Positions 24,657 to 33,759 of a stretch of DNA of 64,000 nucleotides are shown one piece after another; the first letter of the stretch is position 1, and every line of letters starts with the position of its first letter. The notes below the pieces were generated by a model. That model saw only the letters and a program-made list of their open reading frames with translations, had not been told where the DNA came from and did not search any database. The translations under genes and the position numbers were made by a program. Source of the DNA: Kitasatospora sp. DSM 101779 (lineage in GTDB: Bacteria > Actinomycetota > Actinomycetes > Streptomycetales > Streptomycetaceae); assembly GCF_025655475.1 (NCBI RefSeq), contig NZ_JAHTIK010000001.1, positions 5,661,670-5,725,669 of the forward strand. Reading direction: 5' to 3'.

Positions 24657-26438
24657 ATGGACCCAGCGGACGGCGGCGGGCCCCCCGCGGACGGCGGGGC
24701 GGACGACCCGAACGGCGAGCACGGCGCGCACGGCACGGACGGCGCGCACGGCACGGACGACGCGGACGGCCGGCTGCTCGCCGGGCGCTACCGGCTCGGG
24801 CGGCGGCTCGGCCGGGGCGGCATGGGCACGGTCTGGGTGGCCCGGGACGACAAGCTCGCCCGCCAGGTCGCGGTGAAGGAACTGAGCGTCGCGGGCCTGC
24901 CCGAGGAGGACCTCGCCGCCGTCCGGGCGCGGATGGAGCAGGAGGCCCGCGCGGCCGCGATGCTCAAGCACCCCGGCGTGATCACCGTGTACGACGTGCT
25001 GGAGGAGGCCGGCCGGCCGTGGATCGTGATGGAGCTGATCGACGGCCGCTCGCTCGCCGAGGTCGTCGCCGAGGAGGGAACCCTGCTGCCCAAGGACGCC
25101 GCCCGGATCGGCGAGCAGGTGCTCGGCGCCCTCGACGAGGCGCACCGGCACGGGGTGCTGCACCGCGACGTCAAACCCGCCAACATCCTGCTGGAGCGCG
25201 GCGGCCGGGCCGTCCTCACCGACTTCGGCATCGCCGTGCTGGCCGGCGCCCCCGGCCTGACCCGCACCGGCGACATCGTCGGCTCGCCGGACTACGTGGC
25301 CCCGGAGCGGGTCACCGGCCACCGGCCCGGCCCCGAGTCCGACCTCTGGTCGCTCGGCGCGACGCTGTACGCGGCGGTCGAGGGGCAGTCGCCGTTCCAC
25401 CGGACGACCACCATGAGCACCCTGCAGGCGGTGGTCGCCGACCCGCTGCCGGAGCCGCGCAACGCGGGCCCGCTGGCGCCCGTGCTGGAGGCGCTGCTCC
25501 GCAAGGACCCGGCCGAGCGGCCCACCGCGCCCGAGGCGCTGGCGATGCTGCACGAACTGGCGGGCGGCCGGCCGCGGGCCGTCCAACCGCCGCCCACCGA
25601 GCGGGTCACTCCGGTGCTGGGCGTGCCCACCGTGGCCACCCCGCCGACGCCCGTCCCGGCCCCGGCCGCGCTGTCTGCCGCCGCCCTGCCGTCCGGGGAG
25701 CCGGCAGCCGCGGAACCGGCGCAGCCGCCCGCCGACGGGTCCGGGCCTGCGCACGGCCACCGGCGGGCCTGGCTGATCGCCGCGGGCGTGCTGGTGGCGG
25801 CCGCGGTGGCCGGGGGCGTGGCGTTCGCCCTGCTCGGCGGCTCGGACGAGCCCGGCCCGTCCTCGGCCGCGGGCTCCTCGTCGGCCGCCGCCCCCACGCC
25901 GACGCCCACGCCCACGCCGACGCCCAGCCCGACGCCGACGCCGACGCCGACTCCCACCCCGAGCCCGACACCCACCCCCACACCCACGCCGACCGGCACT
26001 CCCGCCCCGGCGGGCTTCCGCTGGAGCGACGACCCGGCCGGCTTCCGGGTGGCCGTGCCGCAGGGCTGGACCCGCAGCGAGTCGGGCGGCCAGATCGACT
26101 ACTCCCCGGACGGCGGCCTGCACCTGCTGCGCTTCGGCGTCGCGCCCGGCGCCACCCGGTCGCCCGAGGCGCACTTCCTCGAACTGGAGCAGACCGTCTC
26201 CGCCCAGCCCGACTACGTCCGCATCGTCCTGCAGCCGAACGTCTACCAGGGCCGCGAGGGCGCCCTCTGGGAGTTCACCTCCACCGACCGGCAGGGCAAC
26301 CCGCGGCACGCGATCGACCAGGCGTTCATCGCCCCGGACGGCACCGAGTACGCGATCTACGCCGCCTCGCCGGAGGACGACTGGACGGTCACCCGGCAGC
26401 AGTTCTCCACCGTCCTCAACACCTTCACCGTGACCTGA
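24657..26438 (+). CDS. Membrane Ser/Thr protein kinase (PknB type) with extracellular domain
   Basis: A complete Hanks-type kinase domain spans residues 45-300, with the Gly loop GRGGMGTVW, Lys74 in VAVKEL, catalytic HRDVKPANILL, DFGIA, and SPDYVAPE. It is preceded by a His/Gly/Asp-rich stretch. A single membrane helix (about 370-395) leads to a stalk of Pro-Thr repeats encoded by a GC-rich tandem repeat at about 25890-26000. About 135 extracellular residues follow, with no PASTA repeats; the folded part starts at FRWSDDPAGF. It is thus a receptor-like kinase with an unidentified sensor domain. It is a single gene. Confidence 0.92.
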   Translation: MDPADGGGPPADGGADDPNGEHGAHGTDGAHGTDDADGRLLAGRYRLGRRLGRGGMGTVWVARDDKLARQVAVKELSVAGLPEEDLAAVRARMEQEARAAAMLKHPGVITVYDVLEEAGRPWIVMELIDGRSLAEVVAEEGTLLPKDAARIGEQVLGALDEAHRHGVLHRDVKPANILLERGGRAVLTDFGIAVLAGAPGLTRTGDIVGSPDYVAPERVTGHRPGPESDLWSLGATLYAAVEGQSPFHRTTTMSTLQAVVADPLPEPRNAGPLAPVLEALLRKDPAERPTAPEALAMLHELAGGRPRAVQPPPTERVTPVLGVPTVATPPTPVPAPAALSAAALPSGEPAAAEPAQPPADGSGPAHGHRRAWLIAAGVLVAAAVAGGVAFALLGGSDEPGPSSAAGSSSAAAPTPTPTPTPTPSPTPTPTPTPTPSPTPTPTPTPTGTPAPAGFRWSDDPAGFRVAVPQGWTRSESGGQIDYSPDGGLHLLRFGVAPGATRSPEAHFLELEQTVSAQPDYVRIVLQPNVYQGREGALWEFTSTDRQGNPRHAIDQAFIAPDGTEYAIYAASPEDDWTVTRQQFSTVLNTFTVT

Positions 26439-26448
26439 GCCTGGAACG

Positions 26449-26490
26449 CCGGAGGGCCGGCCACCCCCTGCGGGGCGGCCGGCCCTCCGG
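26449..26490. terminator. Bidirectional terminator between the kinase and aceE
   Basis: A perfect 14-bp stem, CCGGAGGGCCGGCC at 26449-26462 with its complement at 26477-26490, closes a 14-nt loop. The flanking genes converge. Confidence 0.85.
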
Positions 26491-26504
26491 ACCGGATCAG
26501 CGGA

Positions 26505-29255
26505 TCAGGCGTCGCCGCCGGCCGCGCCCGGGTCGGCCGCGGCCACGTCGAGCAGCTGGTAGCGGTCGATCGCGGACTTCAGCACGCTGCGCTCGACCTT
26601 GCCCTGCTTGGCGAGCTCGGTGAGCACGGCGAGGACGACCGACTGCGCGTCGATGTGGAAGAAGCGACGGGCCGCACCGCGGGTGTCGGCGAAGCCGAAG
26701 CCGTCCGCACCCAGCGACTGCCAGGCGCCCGGCACCCAGCGCGAGATCTGGTCCGGCACCGCACGCATCCAGTCGGACACGGCGACGAACGGGCCCTCGG
26801 CGCCCTGGAGCTTGGCGGTCACGTACGGGACGCGCTGCGGCTCCTCCGGGTGGAGCAGGTTGAACTCCTCCGCCTCGACGGCGTCGCGGCGCAGCTCGTT
26901 CCACGAGGTCGCGGACCACACGTCGGCCTTGACGTTCCACTCCTCGGCGAGGATGCGCTGGGCCTCCAGGGCCCACGGCACGGCCACGCCGGAGGCGAGG
27001 ATCTGCGCCGGGATCGCGCCCGCCTCGCCGCCCTTGAGCCGGTACAGGCCCTTCAGGATGCCGTCGGTGTCGACGCCCTCCGGCTCGGCCGGCATCTTGA
27101 TGGGCTCGTTGTAGACGGTGAGGTAGTAGAAGACGTCCTCGCCGTTCGGGAACTCCTCGCTGGAGCCGTACATCCGGCGCAGACCGTCCTGCACGATGTG
27201 GGCGATCTCGTAGCCGTACGCCGGGTCGTACGCGACGACGCCGGGGTTGGTCGAGGCCAGCAGGTGCGAGTGGCCGTCGGCGTGCTGCAGGCCCTCACCG
27301 GTCAGCGTGGTGCGGCCGGCGGTGGCGCCGAGCACGAAGCCGCGGGCCAGCTGGTCGGCCATCTGCCAGAACTGGTCGCCGGTGCGCTGGAACCCGAACA
27401 TCGAGTAGAAGACGTACACCGGGATCAGCGGCTCGCCGTGCGTCGCGTAGGACGAACCGGCGGCGATCAGCGAAGCGGTGCAGCCCGCCTCGGAGATGCC
27501 GTCGTGCAGCATCTGGCCGGTCGGGGACTCCTTGTACGCCAGCAGCAGCTCGCGGTCGACCGACTCGTAGGTCTGGCCGAGCGGGTTGTAGATCTTGGCG
27601 GACGGGAAGAGCGAGTCCATGCCGAAGGTGCGGTACTCGTCCGGCGCGATCGGCACGAAGCGGTTGCCGATGCCCTTGTCCCGCATGAGGTCCTTGAGCA
27701 GCCGGACGAACGCCATGGTGGTGGCGATGGTCTGGTTGCCGGAACCCTTCTTGACCGCCTTGTACGCGTCGTCGCCGGGCAGCTCCAGCTTGCGCGGACG
27801 CACCTTGCGGGTCGGCACGTAGCCGCCGAGCTCGCGCCGGCGGTCGTGCATGTACTGGATCTCCTCCGAGTCGCGGCCCGGGTGGTAGTAGGGTGCGTAG
27901 CCCTCGTCCAGCTGCTTGTCGGTGATCGGCAGGTGCAGGCGGTCGCGGAAGCGCTTCAGGTCCTCGACCGTCAGCTTCTTCATCTGGTGCGTCGCGTTGC
28001 GGCCCTCGAAGTTCGGGCCGAGCGTCCAGCCCTTGACCGTCTGGGCGAGGATGACCGTCGGCTGGCCCTTGTGCTCGCGGGCCGCCTTGAACGCCGCGTA
28101 GACCTTGCGGTGGTCGTGGCCGCCGCGGCCCAGGTGCTGGATCTCGTGGTCGGTCATGTTCTCGACCATGGCGCGCAGGCGCAGGTCGCCGCCGAAGAAG
28201 TGCTCGCGGATGTACGCGCCGGTCTCGGTGGCGTAGGTCTGGAACTGGCCGTCCACCGTGGTGTTCAGCTTGTTCACCAGGACGCCGTCGCGGTCCTGCG
28301 CGAGCAGCGGGTCCCAGCTGCGGTCCCAGACCAGCTTGATCACGTTCCAGCCGGCACCGCGGAACTGCGACTCCAGCTCCTGGATGATCTTGCCGTTGCC
28401 GCGGACCGGGCCGTCGAGGCGCTGCAGGTTGCAGTTGACCACGAAGGTCAGGTTGTCCAGGCCCTCGCGCGCGGCGAGCGACAGCTGGCCGAGCGACTCG
28501 GGCTCGTCCATCTCGCCGTCGCCGAGGAAGGCGTAGACGTGGCTGTTCGAGGTGTCCTTGATGCCGCGGTGCTCCAGGTACCGGTTCATCCGGGCCTGGT
28601 AGATCGCGCCGAGCGGGCCGAGGCCCATCGAGACGGTCGGGAACTCCCAGAAGTCCGGCATCAGCCGCGGGTGCGGGTAGCTGGACAGGCCGTAGGGGGC
28701 CTTCGACTTCTCCTGGCGGAACGCGTCGAGCTGCTGCTCGGTGAGTCGGTCCAGCAGGAAGGCGCGGGCGTAGATGCCGGGGGAGGCGTGACCCTGGAAG
28801 AAGATCTGGTCGCCGGACTCGCCCTCGGCGTCCTTGCCGCGGAAGAAGTAGTTGAAGCCCACGTCGTACAGGGACGCGGAGGAGGCGAAGGTGGCGATGT
28901 GGCCGCCGACGCCGATGCCCGGGCGCTGCGCCCGGGAGACCATCACGGCCGCGTTCCAGCGGGTCGCGTTGAGGATCTTGCGCTCGATCTCCTCGTTGCC
29001 GGGGAAGAACGGCTCGTCCTTGGTCGCGATGGTGTTGACGTAGTCCGTGCTGCGCATCTCGGGCACGGCGACACGCTTCTCGCGGGCGCGCTCGATCAGG
29101 CGGAGCATCAGGTAGCGGGCGCGCTCACGCCCCCGCTCGTCGATGGCCGCGTCGAGCGACTCCAGCCATTCCGCGGTCTCCTCGGGATCGAAGTCCGGGA
29201 CCTGACTCGGAAGGCCGCCAATGATGATCGGGTTGCGATCGGATCCGGAAGCCAC
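26505..29255 (-). CDS. aceE: Pyruvate dehydrogenase E1 component, homodimeric type (AceE)
   Basis: AceE decarboxylates pyruvate with thiamine diphosphate and passes the acetyl group to the E2 lipoyl domain. The 916-residue length is normal for the homodimeric enzyme. The ThDP motif is seen as GDGEMDEPES with NCNLQRLDGP about 25 residues later, and the N-terminus has ETAEWLESLDA. It is a monocistronic gene convergent with the kinase and divergent from DUF3052 over a 521-bp gap, which implies its own regulated promoter. No E2/E3 gene is in the window. Confidence 0.97.
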   Translation of the reverse strand: MASGSDRNPIIIGGLPSQVPDFDPEETAEWLESLDAAIDERGRERARYLMLRLIERAREKRVAVPEMRSTDYVNTIATKDEPFFPGNEEIERKILNATRWNAAVMVSRAQRPGIGVGGHIATFASSASLYDVGFNYFFRGKDAEGESGDQIFFQGHASPGIYARAFLLDRLTEQQLDAFRQEKSKAPYGLSSYPHPRLMPDFWEFPTVSMGLGPLGAIYQARMNRYLEHRGIKDTSNSHVYAFLGDGEMDEPESLGQLSLAAREGLDNLTFVVNCNLQRLDGPVRGNGKIIQELESQFRGAGWNVIKLVWDRSWDPLLAQDRDGVLVNKLNTTVDGQFQTYATETGAYIREHFFGGDLRLRAMVENMTDHEIQHLGRGGHDHRKVYAAFKAAREHKGQPTVILAQTVKGWTLGPNFEGRNATHQMKKLTVEDLKRFRDRLHLPITDKQLDEGYAPYYHPGRDSEEIQYMHDRRRELGGYVPTRKVRPRKLELPGDDAYKAVKKGSGNQTIATTMAFVRLLKDLMRDKGIGNRFVPIAPDEYRTFGMDSLFPSAKIYNPLGQTYESVDRELLLAYKESPTGQMLHDGISEAGCTASLIAAGSSYATHGEPLIPVYVFYSMFGFQRTGDQFWQMADQLARGFVLGATAGRTTLTGEGLQHADGHSHLLASTNPGVVAYDPAYGYEIAHIVQDGLRRMYGSSEEFPNGEDVFYYLTVYNEPIKMPAEPEGVDTDGILKGLYRLKGGEAGAIPAQILASGVAVPWALEAQRILAEEWNVKADVWSATSWNELRRDAVEAEEFNLLHPEEPQRVPYVTAKLQGAEGPFVAVSDWMRAVPDQISRWVPGAWQSLGADGFGFADTRGAARRFFHIDAQSVVLAVLTELAKQGKVERSVLKSAIDRYQLLDVAAADPGAAGGDA

Positions 29256-29776
29256 GCTGTTCCTTCACTGTCGGTCGAAACTGAGGTGTGTCGCGCCGCC
29301 TCCATCGTGTACCGCGACTCGGAGATCCGTCATCTCTACCGATCGGTAACCGTTCCGCCTGGTGGGCGGGCCGGTCGGGGGGTGTGCGGCGGGCTTCGTC
29401 GCCCGTTCTGCGCACCCCCGGGTGTGGTGTTACGAAGAGGTGGTCCGACCTGGGTCCCTCCCGCCCGGAAGGGCGGTCGGGCTGAGGGCCAACAGGAGAC
29501 TTTACGCCCGCCGGAGCAGTGACCCCGAATGCCGTTCGCATCTCGGGCAGGTGTGCGGCGGGTGCTGGACCTGGGCCGGGGGGCGAAGCATGATTGGTCG
29601 GGGCAGGAAAGGGCAAACGGGTGTGATTCGCGACACGTCACTCGGCGTGTCCCCCTTCCCCACGTCAACCTTTGGGTGGGATCGGGTGTCGGGTACTTGC
29701 GCGAACCGCCGCGCACGTGTGGACTACGCCCACAGCCTCGGCATGGACGCCGAGCCGAATACTGGAGGTTATTCCC
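29256..29776. promoter_or_regulatory. Divergent aceE / DUF3052 promoter region
   Basis: This 521-bp gap carries no convincing gene. A perfect 12-bp palindrome, TACCGATCGGTA, lies at 29337-29348, about 85 bp upstream of the aceE start, and is a candidate operator. The DUF3052 side has ACTGGAGGTT as ribosome site about 10 bp before its GTG. The length of the gap suggests more control elements than I can identify. Confidence 0.45.
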
Positions 29777-30214
29777 GTGAGCGCGACCGCGGACCCCGCG
29801 GACAAGTCCAACCCGGCAGCTCGTCTCGGCTTCGAAGAGGGCCAGATCATCCAGGAGCTCGGGTACGACGAAGACTGTGACCAGGAGCTCCGCGAGGGCA
29901 TCGAGGACATCACTGGCAGCGATCTCGTCGACGAGGACTACGACGACGTCGCCGACGGCGTCCTGCTGTGGCACCGCGAGGAGGACGGGGATCTCACCGA
30001 CGCCCTCGTCGACGCGCTGGAGTACCTCGCCGAGGGTGGTCTGATCTGGCTGCTGACGCCCAAGACCGGCCGCGACGGCCACGTCGAGGCGCACGAGATC
30101 GCCGACGCCGCCAAGACGGCCGGCCTGTCGCAGACCAGCTCGGTCGCGATCGCCAAGGACTGGGCCGGAACCCGCCTGGCCACCCCGAAGGCCGCGCGCT
30201 CCGGGAAGCGCTGA
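29777..30214 (+). CDS. DUF3052 family protein
   Basis: This 145-residue acidic soluble protein matches the actinobacterial DUF3052 family, with NPAARLGFEEGQIIQELGYD near the start and GLIWLLTPKTGRDGHV late in the sequence. There is no signal peptide or catalytic motif. The function is unknown, although the gene is conserved beside aceE and the peroxiredoxin gene as I recall from streptomycetes. The GTG start follows TGGAGG. A strong hairpin at 30232 ends the transcript. Confidence 0.9.
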   Translation: MSATADPADKSNPAARLGFEEGQIIQELGYDEDCDQELREGIEDITGSDLVDEDYDDVADGVLLWHREEDGDLTDALVDALEYLAEGGLIWLLTPKTGRDGHVEAHEIADAAKTAGLSQTSSVAIAKDWAGTRLATPKAARSGKR

Positions 30215-30231
30215 CCTACGGAACGACCGTC

Positions 30232-30267
30232 AAGGGCCCCGCTGGAGCATCCTCCAGCGGGGCCCTT
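30232..30267 (+). terminator. Terminator after DUF3052
   Basis: A perfect 16-bp stem (30232-30247 with 30252-30267) closes a 4-nt loop, 17 bp after the stop. The right arm ends in CCCTT but there is no long T-run. Confidence 0.88.
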
Positions 30268-30437
30268 CGGTGCGCCGTGCCATGTTGTGGCCGCCGCCGG
30301 TGCGGATGTTCACCGAGGGCGCAACCATGGGGCCGGGCTCACCCGAACGGCGGAAACCACCCGGACGGATGCGAGGATGCCCCTGTCCCGAGGTCGCGCT
30401 CCGCGGCCGCGGCACCACGACGAGGAAGGTCCCATCC

Positions 30438-30896
30438 ATGGCCATCGAGGTCGGCACCCAGGCTCCGGACTTCGAGCTCAAGAACCAGCACGGCGAACTG
30501 GTGAAGCTCTCCGACTTCCGGGGCGAGAAGAACGTCGTCCTGGTCTTCTACCCGTTCGCCTTCACCGGTGTCTGCACCGGCGAGGTGTGCGCGATCCAGA
30601 AGGAGCTGCCGCGCCTGCAGAACGACGACGTCCAGGTGCTGGCGGTCTCCAACGACTCGCCGTTCACGCTGCGCGTCTTCGCGGACCAGGAGGGGCTGGA
30701 CTACCCGCTGCTGTCCGACTTCTGGCCGCACGGCGAGGTCTCCCGCGCCTACGGCGTCTTCGCCGAGGACAAGGGCTGCGCGGTGCGCGGCACCTTCGTG
30801 ATCGACAAGGCCGGCACCGTCCGCTGGTCCGTGGTCAACGGGCTGCCGGACGCCCGCGACGAGCAGGAGTACCTGGCCGCCCTCGGCGCGCTCTGA
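30438..30896 (+). CDS. Peroxiredoxin (AhpE / AhpC-TSA family)
   Basis: Peroxiredoxins reduce hydrogen peroxide and organic peroxides through a peroxidatic Cys. The 152-residue protein has the motif YPFAFTGVCTGE with Cys46 as the peroxidatic residue, and an Arg late in the chain (GCAVRGTF). Cys51 lies five residues after it, so it may work as a 1-Cys or an atypical 2-Cys enzyme. GAGGAAGG precedes the ATG. It stands alone between two terminators, and its oxidative-stress role fits the Ter genes downstream. Confidence 0.93.
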   Translation: MAIEVGTQAPDFELKNQHGELVKLSDFRGEKNVVLVFYPFAFTGVCTGEVCAIQKELPRLQNDDVQVLAVSNDSPFTLRVFADQEGLDYPLLSDFWPHGEVSRAYGVFAEDKGCAVRGTFVIDKAGTVRWSVVNGLPDARDEQEYLAALGAL

Positions 30897-30920
30897 CTCC
30901 GAGGGGGCGTCCCGCCCCGG

Positions 30921-30960
30921 CCCGGCGCGTTCGGACGGTTGTCCGACGCGCCGGGTTTTC
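30921..30960 (+). terminator. Rho-independent terminator after the peroxiredoxin
   Basis: A 15-bp stem with one bulged T pairs 30921-30936 with 30941-30955 around GGTT and is followed by TTTT, which makes it one of the few classical terminators in this window. Confidence 0.9.
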
Positions 30961-31087
30961 CTGGCGGGCCGGTGGGGAACCCGGCACTACGATCGGGCCG
31001 TTGGCAGGACGGGTGCCCCGCACGGGGTGGCCCGGACCCGCACCACCGGGGGCACCAGCACGTGCCTCCCGCACCTTTGGAGGACTA

Positions 31088-31663
31088 GTGGGTGTCAGCC
31101 TGAGCAAGGGCGGCAACGTCTCCCTCACCAAGGAGGCCCCGGGCCTGACGGCCGTGATCGTCGGCCTCGGCTGGGACGTCCGCACCACCACCGGCACCGA
31201 TTTCGACCTGGACGCCAGCGCCCTGCTCTGCACCGACCAGGGCAAGGTCCGCTCCGACGCCGACTTCGTCTTCTTCAACAACCTGACCAGCCAGGACGGC
31301 TCGGTCGAGCACACCGGCGACAACCTCACCGGTGAGGGCGAGGGCGACGACGAGCAGATCAAGGTCAACCTGGCCGGCGTCCCGGCCGAGGTCGCCAAGA
31401 TCGTCTTCCCGGTGTCGATCTACGACGCGGAGAACCGCCAGCAGAACTTCGGCCAGGTGCGCAACGCCTTCATCCGCGTGGTCAACCAGGCCGGCGGCGC
31501 CGAGATCGCCCGGTACGACCTCTCCGAGGACGCCTCCACCGAGACGGCCATGGTCTTCGGCGAGCTCTACCGCAACGGCGCGGAGTGGAAGTTCCGCGCC
31601 ATCGGCCAGGGCTACGCCTCCGGCCTGCGCGGCATCGCGCAGGACTTCGGCGTGAACGTCTGA
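31088..31663 (+). CDS. terD: TerD family calcium-binding stress protein, copy 1
   Basis: TerD proteins are small beta-sandwich proteins that bind calcium and take part in resistance to tellurite, phage and other stress. The 191-residue protein has the family start GVSLSKGGNVSLTK, the core FDLDASAL and GDNLTGEGEGDDE, and ends GYASGLRGIAQDFGVNV. The acidic clusters are the Ca sites. The GTG start follows GGAGGA. The next gene is a paralogue. It opens the Ter module of the window but has its own terminator. Confidence 0.95.
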   Translation: MGVSLSKGGNVSLTKEAPGLTAVIVGLGWDVRTTTGTDFDLDASALLCTDQGKVRSDADFVFFNNLTSQDGSVEHTGDNLTGEGEGDDEQIKVNLAGVPAEVAKIVFPVSIYDAENRQQNFGQVRNAFIRVVNQAGGAEIARYDLSEDASTETAMVFGELYRNGAEWKFRAIGQGYASGLRGIAQDFGVNV

Positions 31664-31687
31664 CCGCGGAGGCGGTTGCATACTCTT

Positions 31688-31729
31688 GGCCGGGGCCGGT
31701 ACGGGTGCACTCCCGTACCGGCCCCGGCC
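31688..31729 (+). terminator. Terminator after the first terD
   Basis: A perfect 18-bp GC stem (31688-31705 with 31712-31729) closes a 6-nt loop. It separates the two terD genes, so the second must have its own promoter between here and 31915. Confidence 0.88.
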
Positions 31730-31914
31730 GCTTGCCTGTCCGCTGCCTGTCCGCGGCGGGTGCGGTCGGGTAGTTCAGGAAGTTCAGGCCGGTGCGCGGG
31801 ATCGTGCGACGGTGCGGGGGCGTAGATCTGGGGTACGTCCCGTCGTGCCGGTCGCTGGCCGGAGCCGGCCCGGCAGAGAGGCCCCGGGGACGGGGGGACT
31901 GGGAGGAAATCCAG

Positions 31915-32490
31915 ATGAGTGTCACGCTGGCCAAGGGCGGCAACGTCTCGCTGAGCAAGGCCGCGCCCAACCTGACGCAGGTGCAGATCGGCCTGGGCTG
32001 GGACGCCCGTTCGACCACCGGCGCACCGTTCGACCTGGACGCCAGTGCGCTGCTCTGCGCGGGTGGCCGGGTGCTCGGCGACGAGTACTTCGTCTTCTAC
32101 AACAACCTGCGCAGCCCCGAGGGTTCGGTCGAGCACCAGGGCGACAACCTCACCGGCGACGGCGACGGGGACGACGAGGTGGTGCAGGTCAACCTCGACC
32201 TGGTGCCCGTCCACGTCGACAAGGTGGTCTTCGCGGTGTCGATCTACGACGCCGAGGCCCGGATCCAGAACTTCGGCCAGGTGTCCAACGCCTACATCCG
32301 CGTGGTCAACCTGACGGACGGGCGCGAGATCGCCCGCTACGACCTCACCGAGGACGCGTCCACGGAGACCGCGATGATCTTCGGCGAGCTCTACCGCTAC
32401 CAGGGCGAGTGGAAGTTCCGCGCCGTCGGTCAGGGCTACGCCTCGGGCCTGCGCGGCATCGCCCTGGATTTCGGAGTAAACGTGCAGTAA
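31915..32490 (+). CDS. terD: TerD family calcium-binding stress protein, copy 2
   Basis: This is a second 191-residue TerD, clearly related to the first by SVTLAKGGNVSLSKAAP, FDLDASALL, GDNLTGDGDGDDE and the C-terminal GYASGLRGIALDFGVNV. The acidic GDGDGDDE loop is a likely calcium site. GGGAGGAAAT precedes the ATG. It is 55 bp upstream of the TerC-like DUF475 gene and probably forms a transcript with it. In known Ter systems such proteins are thought to coat or sense at the membrane. Confidence 0.95.
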   Translation: MSVTLAKGGNVSLSKAAPNLTQVQIGLGWDARSTTGAPFDLDASALLCAGGRVLGDEYFVFYNNLRSPEGSVEHQGDNLTGDGDGDDEVVQVNLDLVPVHVDKVVFAVSIYDAEARIQNFGQVSNAYIRVVNLTDGREIARYDLTEDASTETAMIFGELYRYQGEWKFRAVGQGYASGLRGIALDFGVNVQ

Positions 32491-32545
32491 AGTCCGCCGC
32501 CGAAAAACACGCCCGTGGACATGAATTCGAAAGGTAACTGACCCC

Positions 32546-33640
32546 GTGTTCCTCCGCACATTCGGATGGTCCTTCGCCATCACGATCGTCGGCCTCCTTG
32601 CTGCCGGCCTGATCTGGGGGGCCGAAGGGTTCGGCGTCGTGCTGATCCTCTCGATCCTCGAGATCTCCCTCTCGTTCGACAATGCGGTCGTCAACGCCAC
32701 CGTCCTGAAGCGGATGAACCCCTTCTGGCAGAAGATCTTCCTGACGGTCGGCGTCCTGATCGCCGTCTTCGGCATGCGCCTGATCTTCCCGCTGCTGGTG
32801 GTCGGTCTGACGGCCCACCTCGCGCCGGGCACGGTCATCGAGCTCGCCCTGGACTCGACCAAGACCTACAACGGCCAGACCTACGCCGACTACCTCGAGG
32901 CGGCCAACCCGGCCATTGCGGCCTTCGGCGGCATCTTCCTGCTGATGATCTTCCTCGACTTCATCTTCGAGGAGAAGGACTTCAACTGGCTGCGCTGGCT
33001 GGAGAAGCCGCTGGAGAGGATCGGCAAGCTGGACGCCCTCTCCTCGGTCATCGCGCTGGTGGTCCTCGCCCTCTCCGCCCGCCTCTTCGCGGCCGAGCAC
33101 GCCGAGACCGTCCTGCTGGCCGGCCTGATGGGCCTTGCCACCTACCTGGCCGTCAACGGACTGTCCGGCGTCTTCGAGTCCGGCCTGGAGGCGCAGGAGG
33201 AGGCCGAGGAGGAGGCGGAGAAGACCGGCAAGTCGATCGTCCAGGTCGGCGGCAAGGCCGCGTTCTTCCTCTTCCTCTACCTGGAGGTCCTGGACGCGTC
33301 GTTCTCCTTCGACGGCGTGGTCGGCGCCTTCGCCATCTCCCAGGACATCTTCATGATCACCCTGGGTCTGGGCATCGGCGCGATGTACATCCGCTCGCTC
33401 ACGGTCTTCCTGGTCCGCAAGGGCACCCTGGACGACTACGTGTACCTGGAGCACGGCGCCCACTACGCGATCGGTGCGCTGGCGCTCATCCTGCTGGCCT
33501 CGATCGAGTACCACATCCCGGAGCTGGTCACCGGCCTGATCGGCGTCGGCTTCATCGGTGCGGCGCTCGCCTCCTCGGTGGTCCGCAACCGGCGCGAGCA
33601 GGCGCTGGAGACCTCCGAGCCGGAGACGACATCGGTCTGA
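32546..33640 (+). CDS. DUF475 TerC-like integral membrane protein
   Basis: The 364-residue protein has about eight to nine hydrophobic segments and two internally related halves: each carries an acidic motif within a helix, LSFDNAVVNA in the first and FSFDGVVGA in the second. Such repeats are typical of the TerC/LysE-like superfamily of metal or ion exporters. An acidic EEAEEEAEK stretch lies in the central loop. The start is GTG after a weak AAGG. It follows a terD gene and probably works with TerD in membrane stress or metal handling. Confidence 0.92.
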   Translation: MFLRTFGWSFAITIVGLLAAGLIWGAEGFGVVLILSILEISLSFDNAVVNATVLKRMNPFWQKIFLTVGVLIAVFGMRLIFPLLVVGLTAHLAPGTVIELALDSTKTYNGQTYADYLEAANPAIAAFGGIFLLMIFLDFIFEEKDFNWLRWLEKPLERIGKLDALSSVIALVVLALSARLFAAEHAETVLLAGLMGLATYLAVNGLSGVFESGLEAQEEAEEEAEKTGKSIVQVGGKAAFFLFLYLEVLDASFSFDGVVGAFAISQDIFMITLGLGIGAMYIRSLTVFLVRKGTLDDYVYLEHGAHYAIGALALILLASIEYHIPELVTGLIGVGFIGAALASSVVRNRREQALETSEPETTSV

Positions 33641-33680
33641 TCCGACGGCCGGTCCACGCGGCCCGATCCGCGCACGGTAC

Positions 33681-33722
33681 CGCGAAGGGCCCCGCACACC
33701 TCGGTGTACGGGGCCCTTCGCG
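33681..33722. terminator. Bidirectional terminator after the DUF475 gene
   Basis: A long stem pairs 33681-33694 perfectly with 33709-33722 and continues with five more pairs past one mismatch. It lies between convergent genes. Confidence 0.85.
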
Positions 33723-33759
33723 GTTGCCGGGGGCGCCGCCGGGAGCAGCGTCGCCGGGG

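Noticed and set aside
22799..24754. A 651-codon open frame on the minus strand opposite the MFS transporter
   Set aside because: It is His/Asp/Arg-rich low-complexity translation caused by GC bias; the plus strand encodes a clear 14-TM exporter.
25893..26000. Repeated CCGACGCC-like units that might look like a CRISPR or satellite
   Set aside because: They are codons for the Pro-Thr stalk of the kinase with no spacers of uniform size.
26655..29522. A 955-codon open frame on the plus strand opposite aceE
   Set aside because: It is the mirror of a high-GC gene: the translation is Val/Arg/Gly-rich with no domain, while the minus strand is an unmistakable AceE.
31664..31914. A riboswitch or small RNA between the two terD genes
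   Set aside because: Only an ordinary 18-bp terminator stem and promoter-like sequence are visible; no conserved riboswitch core was recognised.
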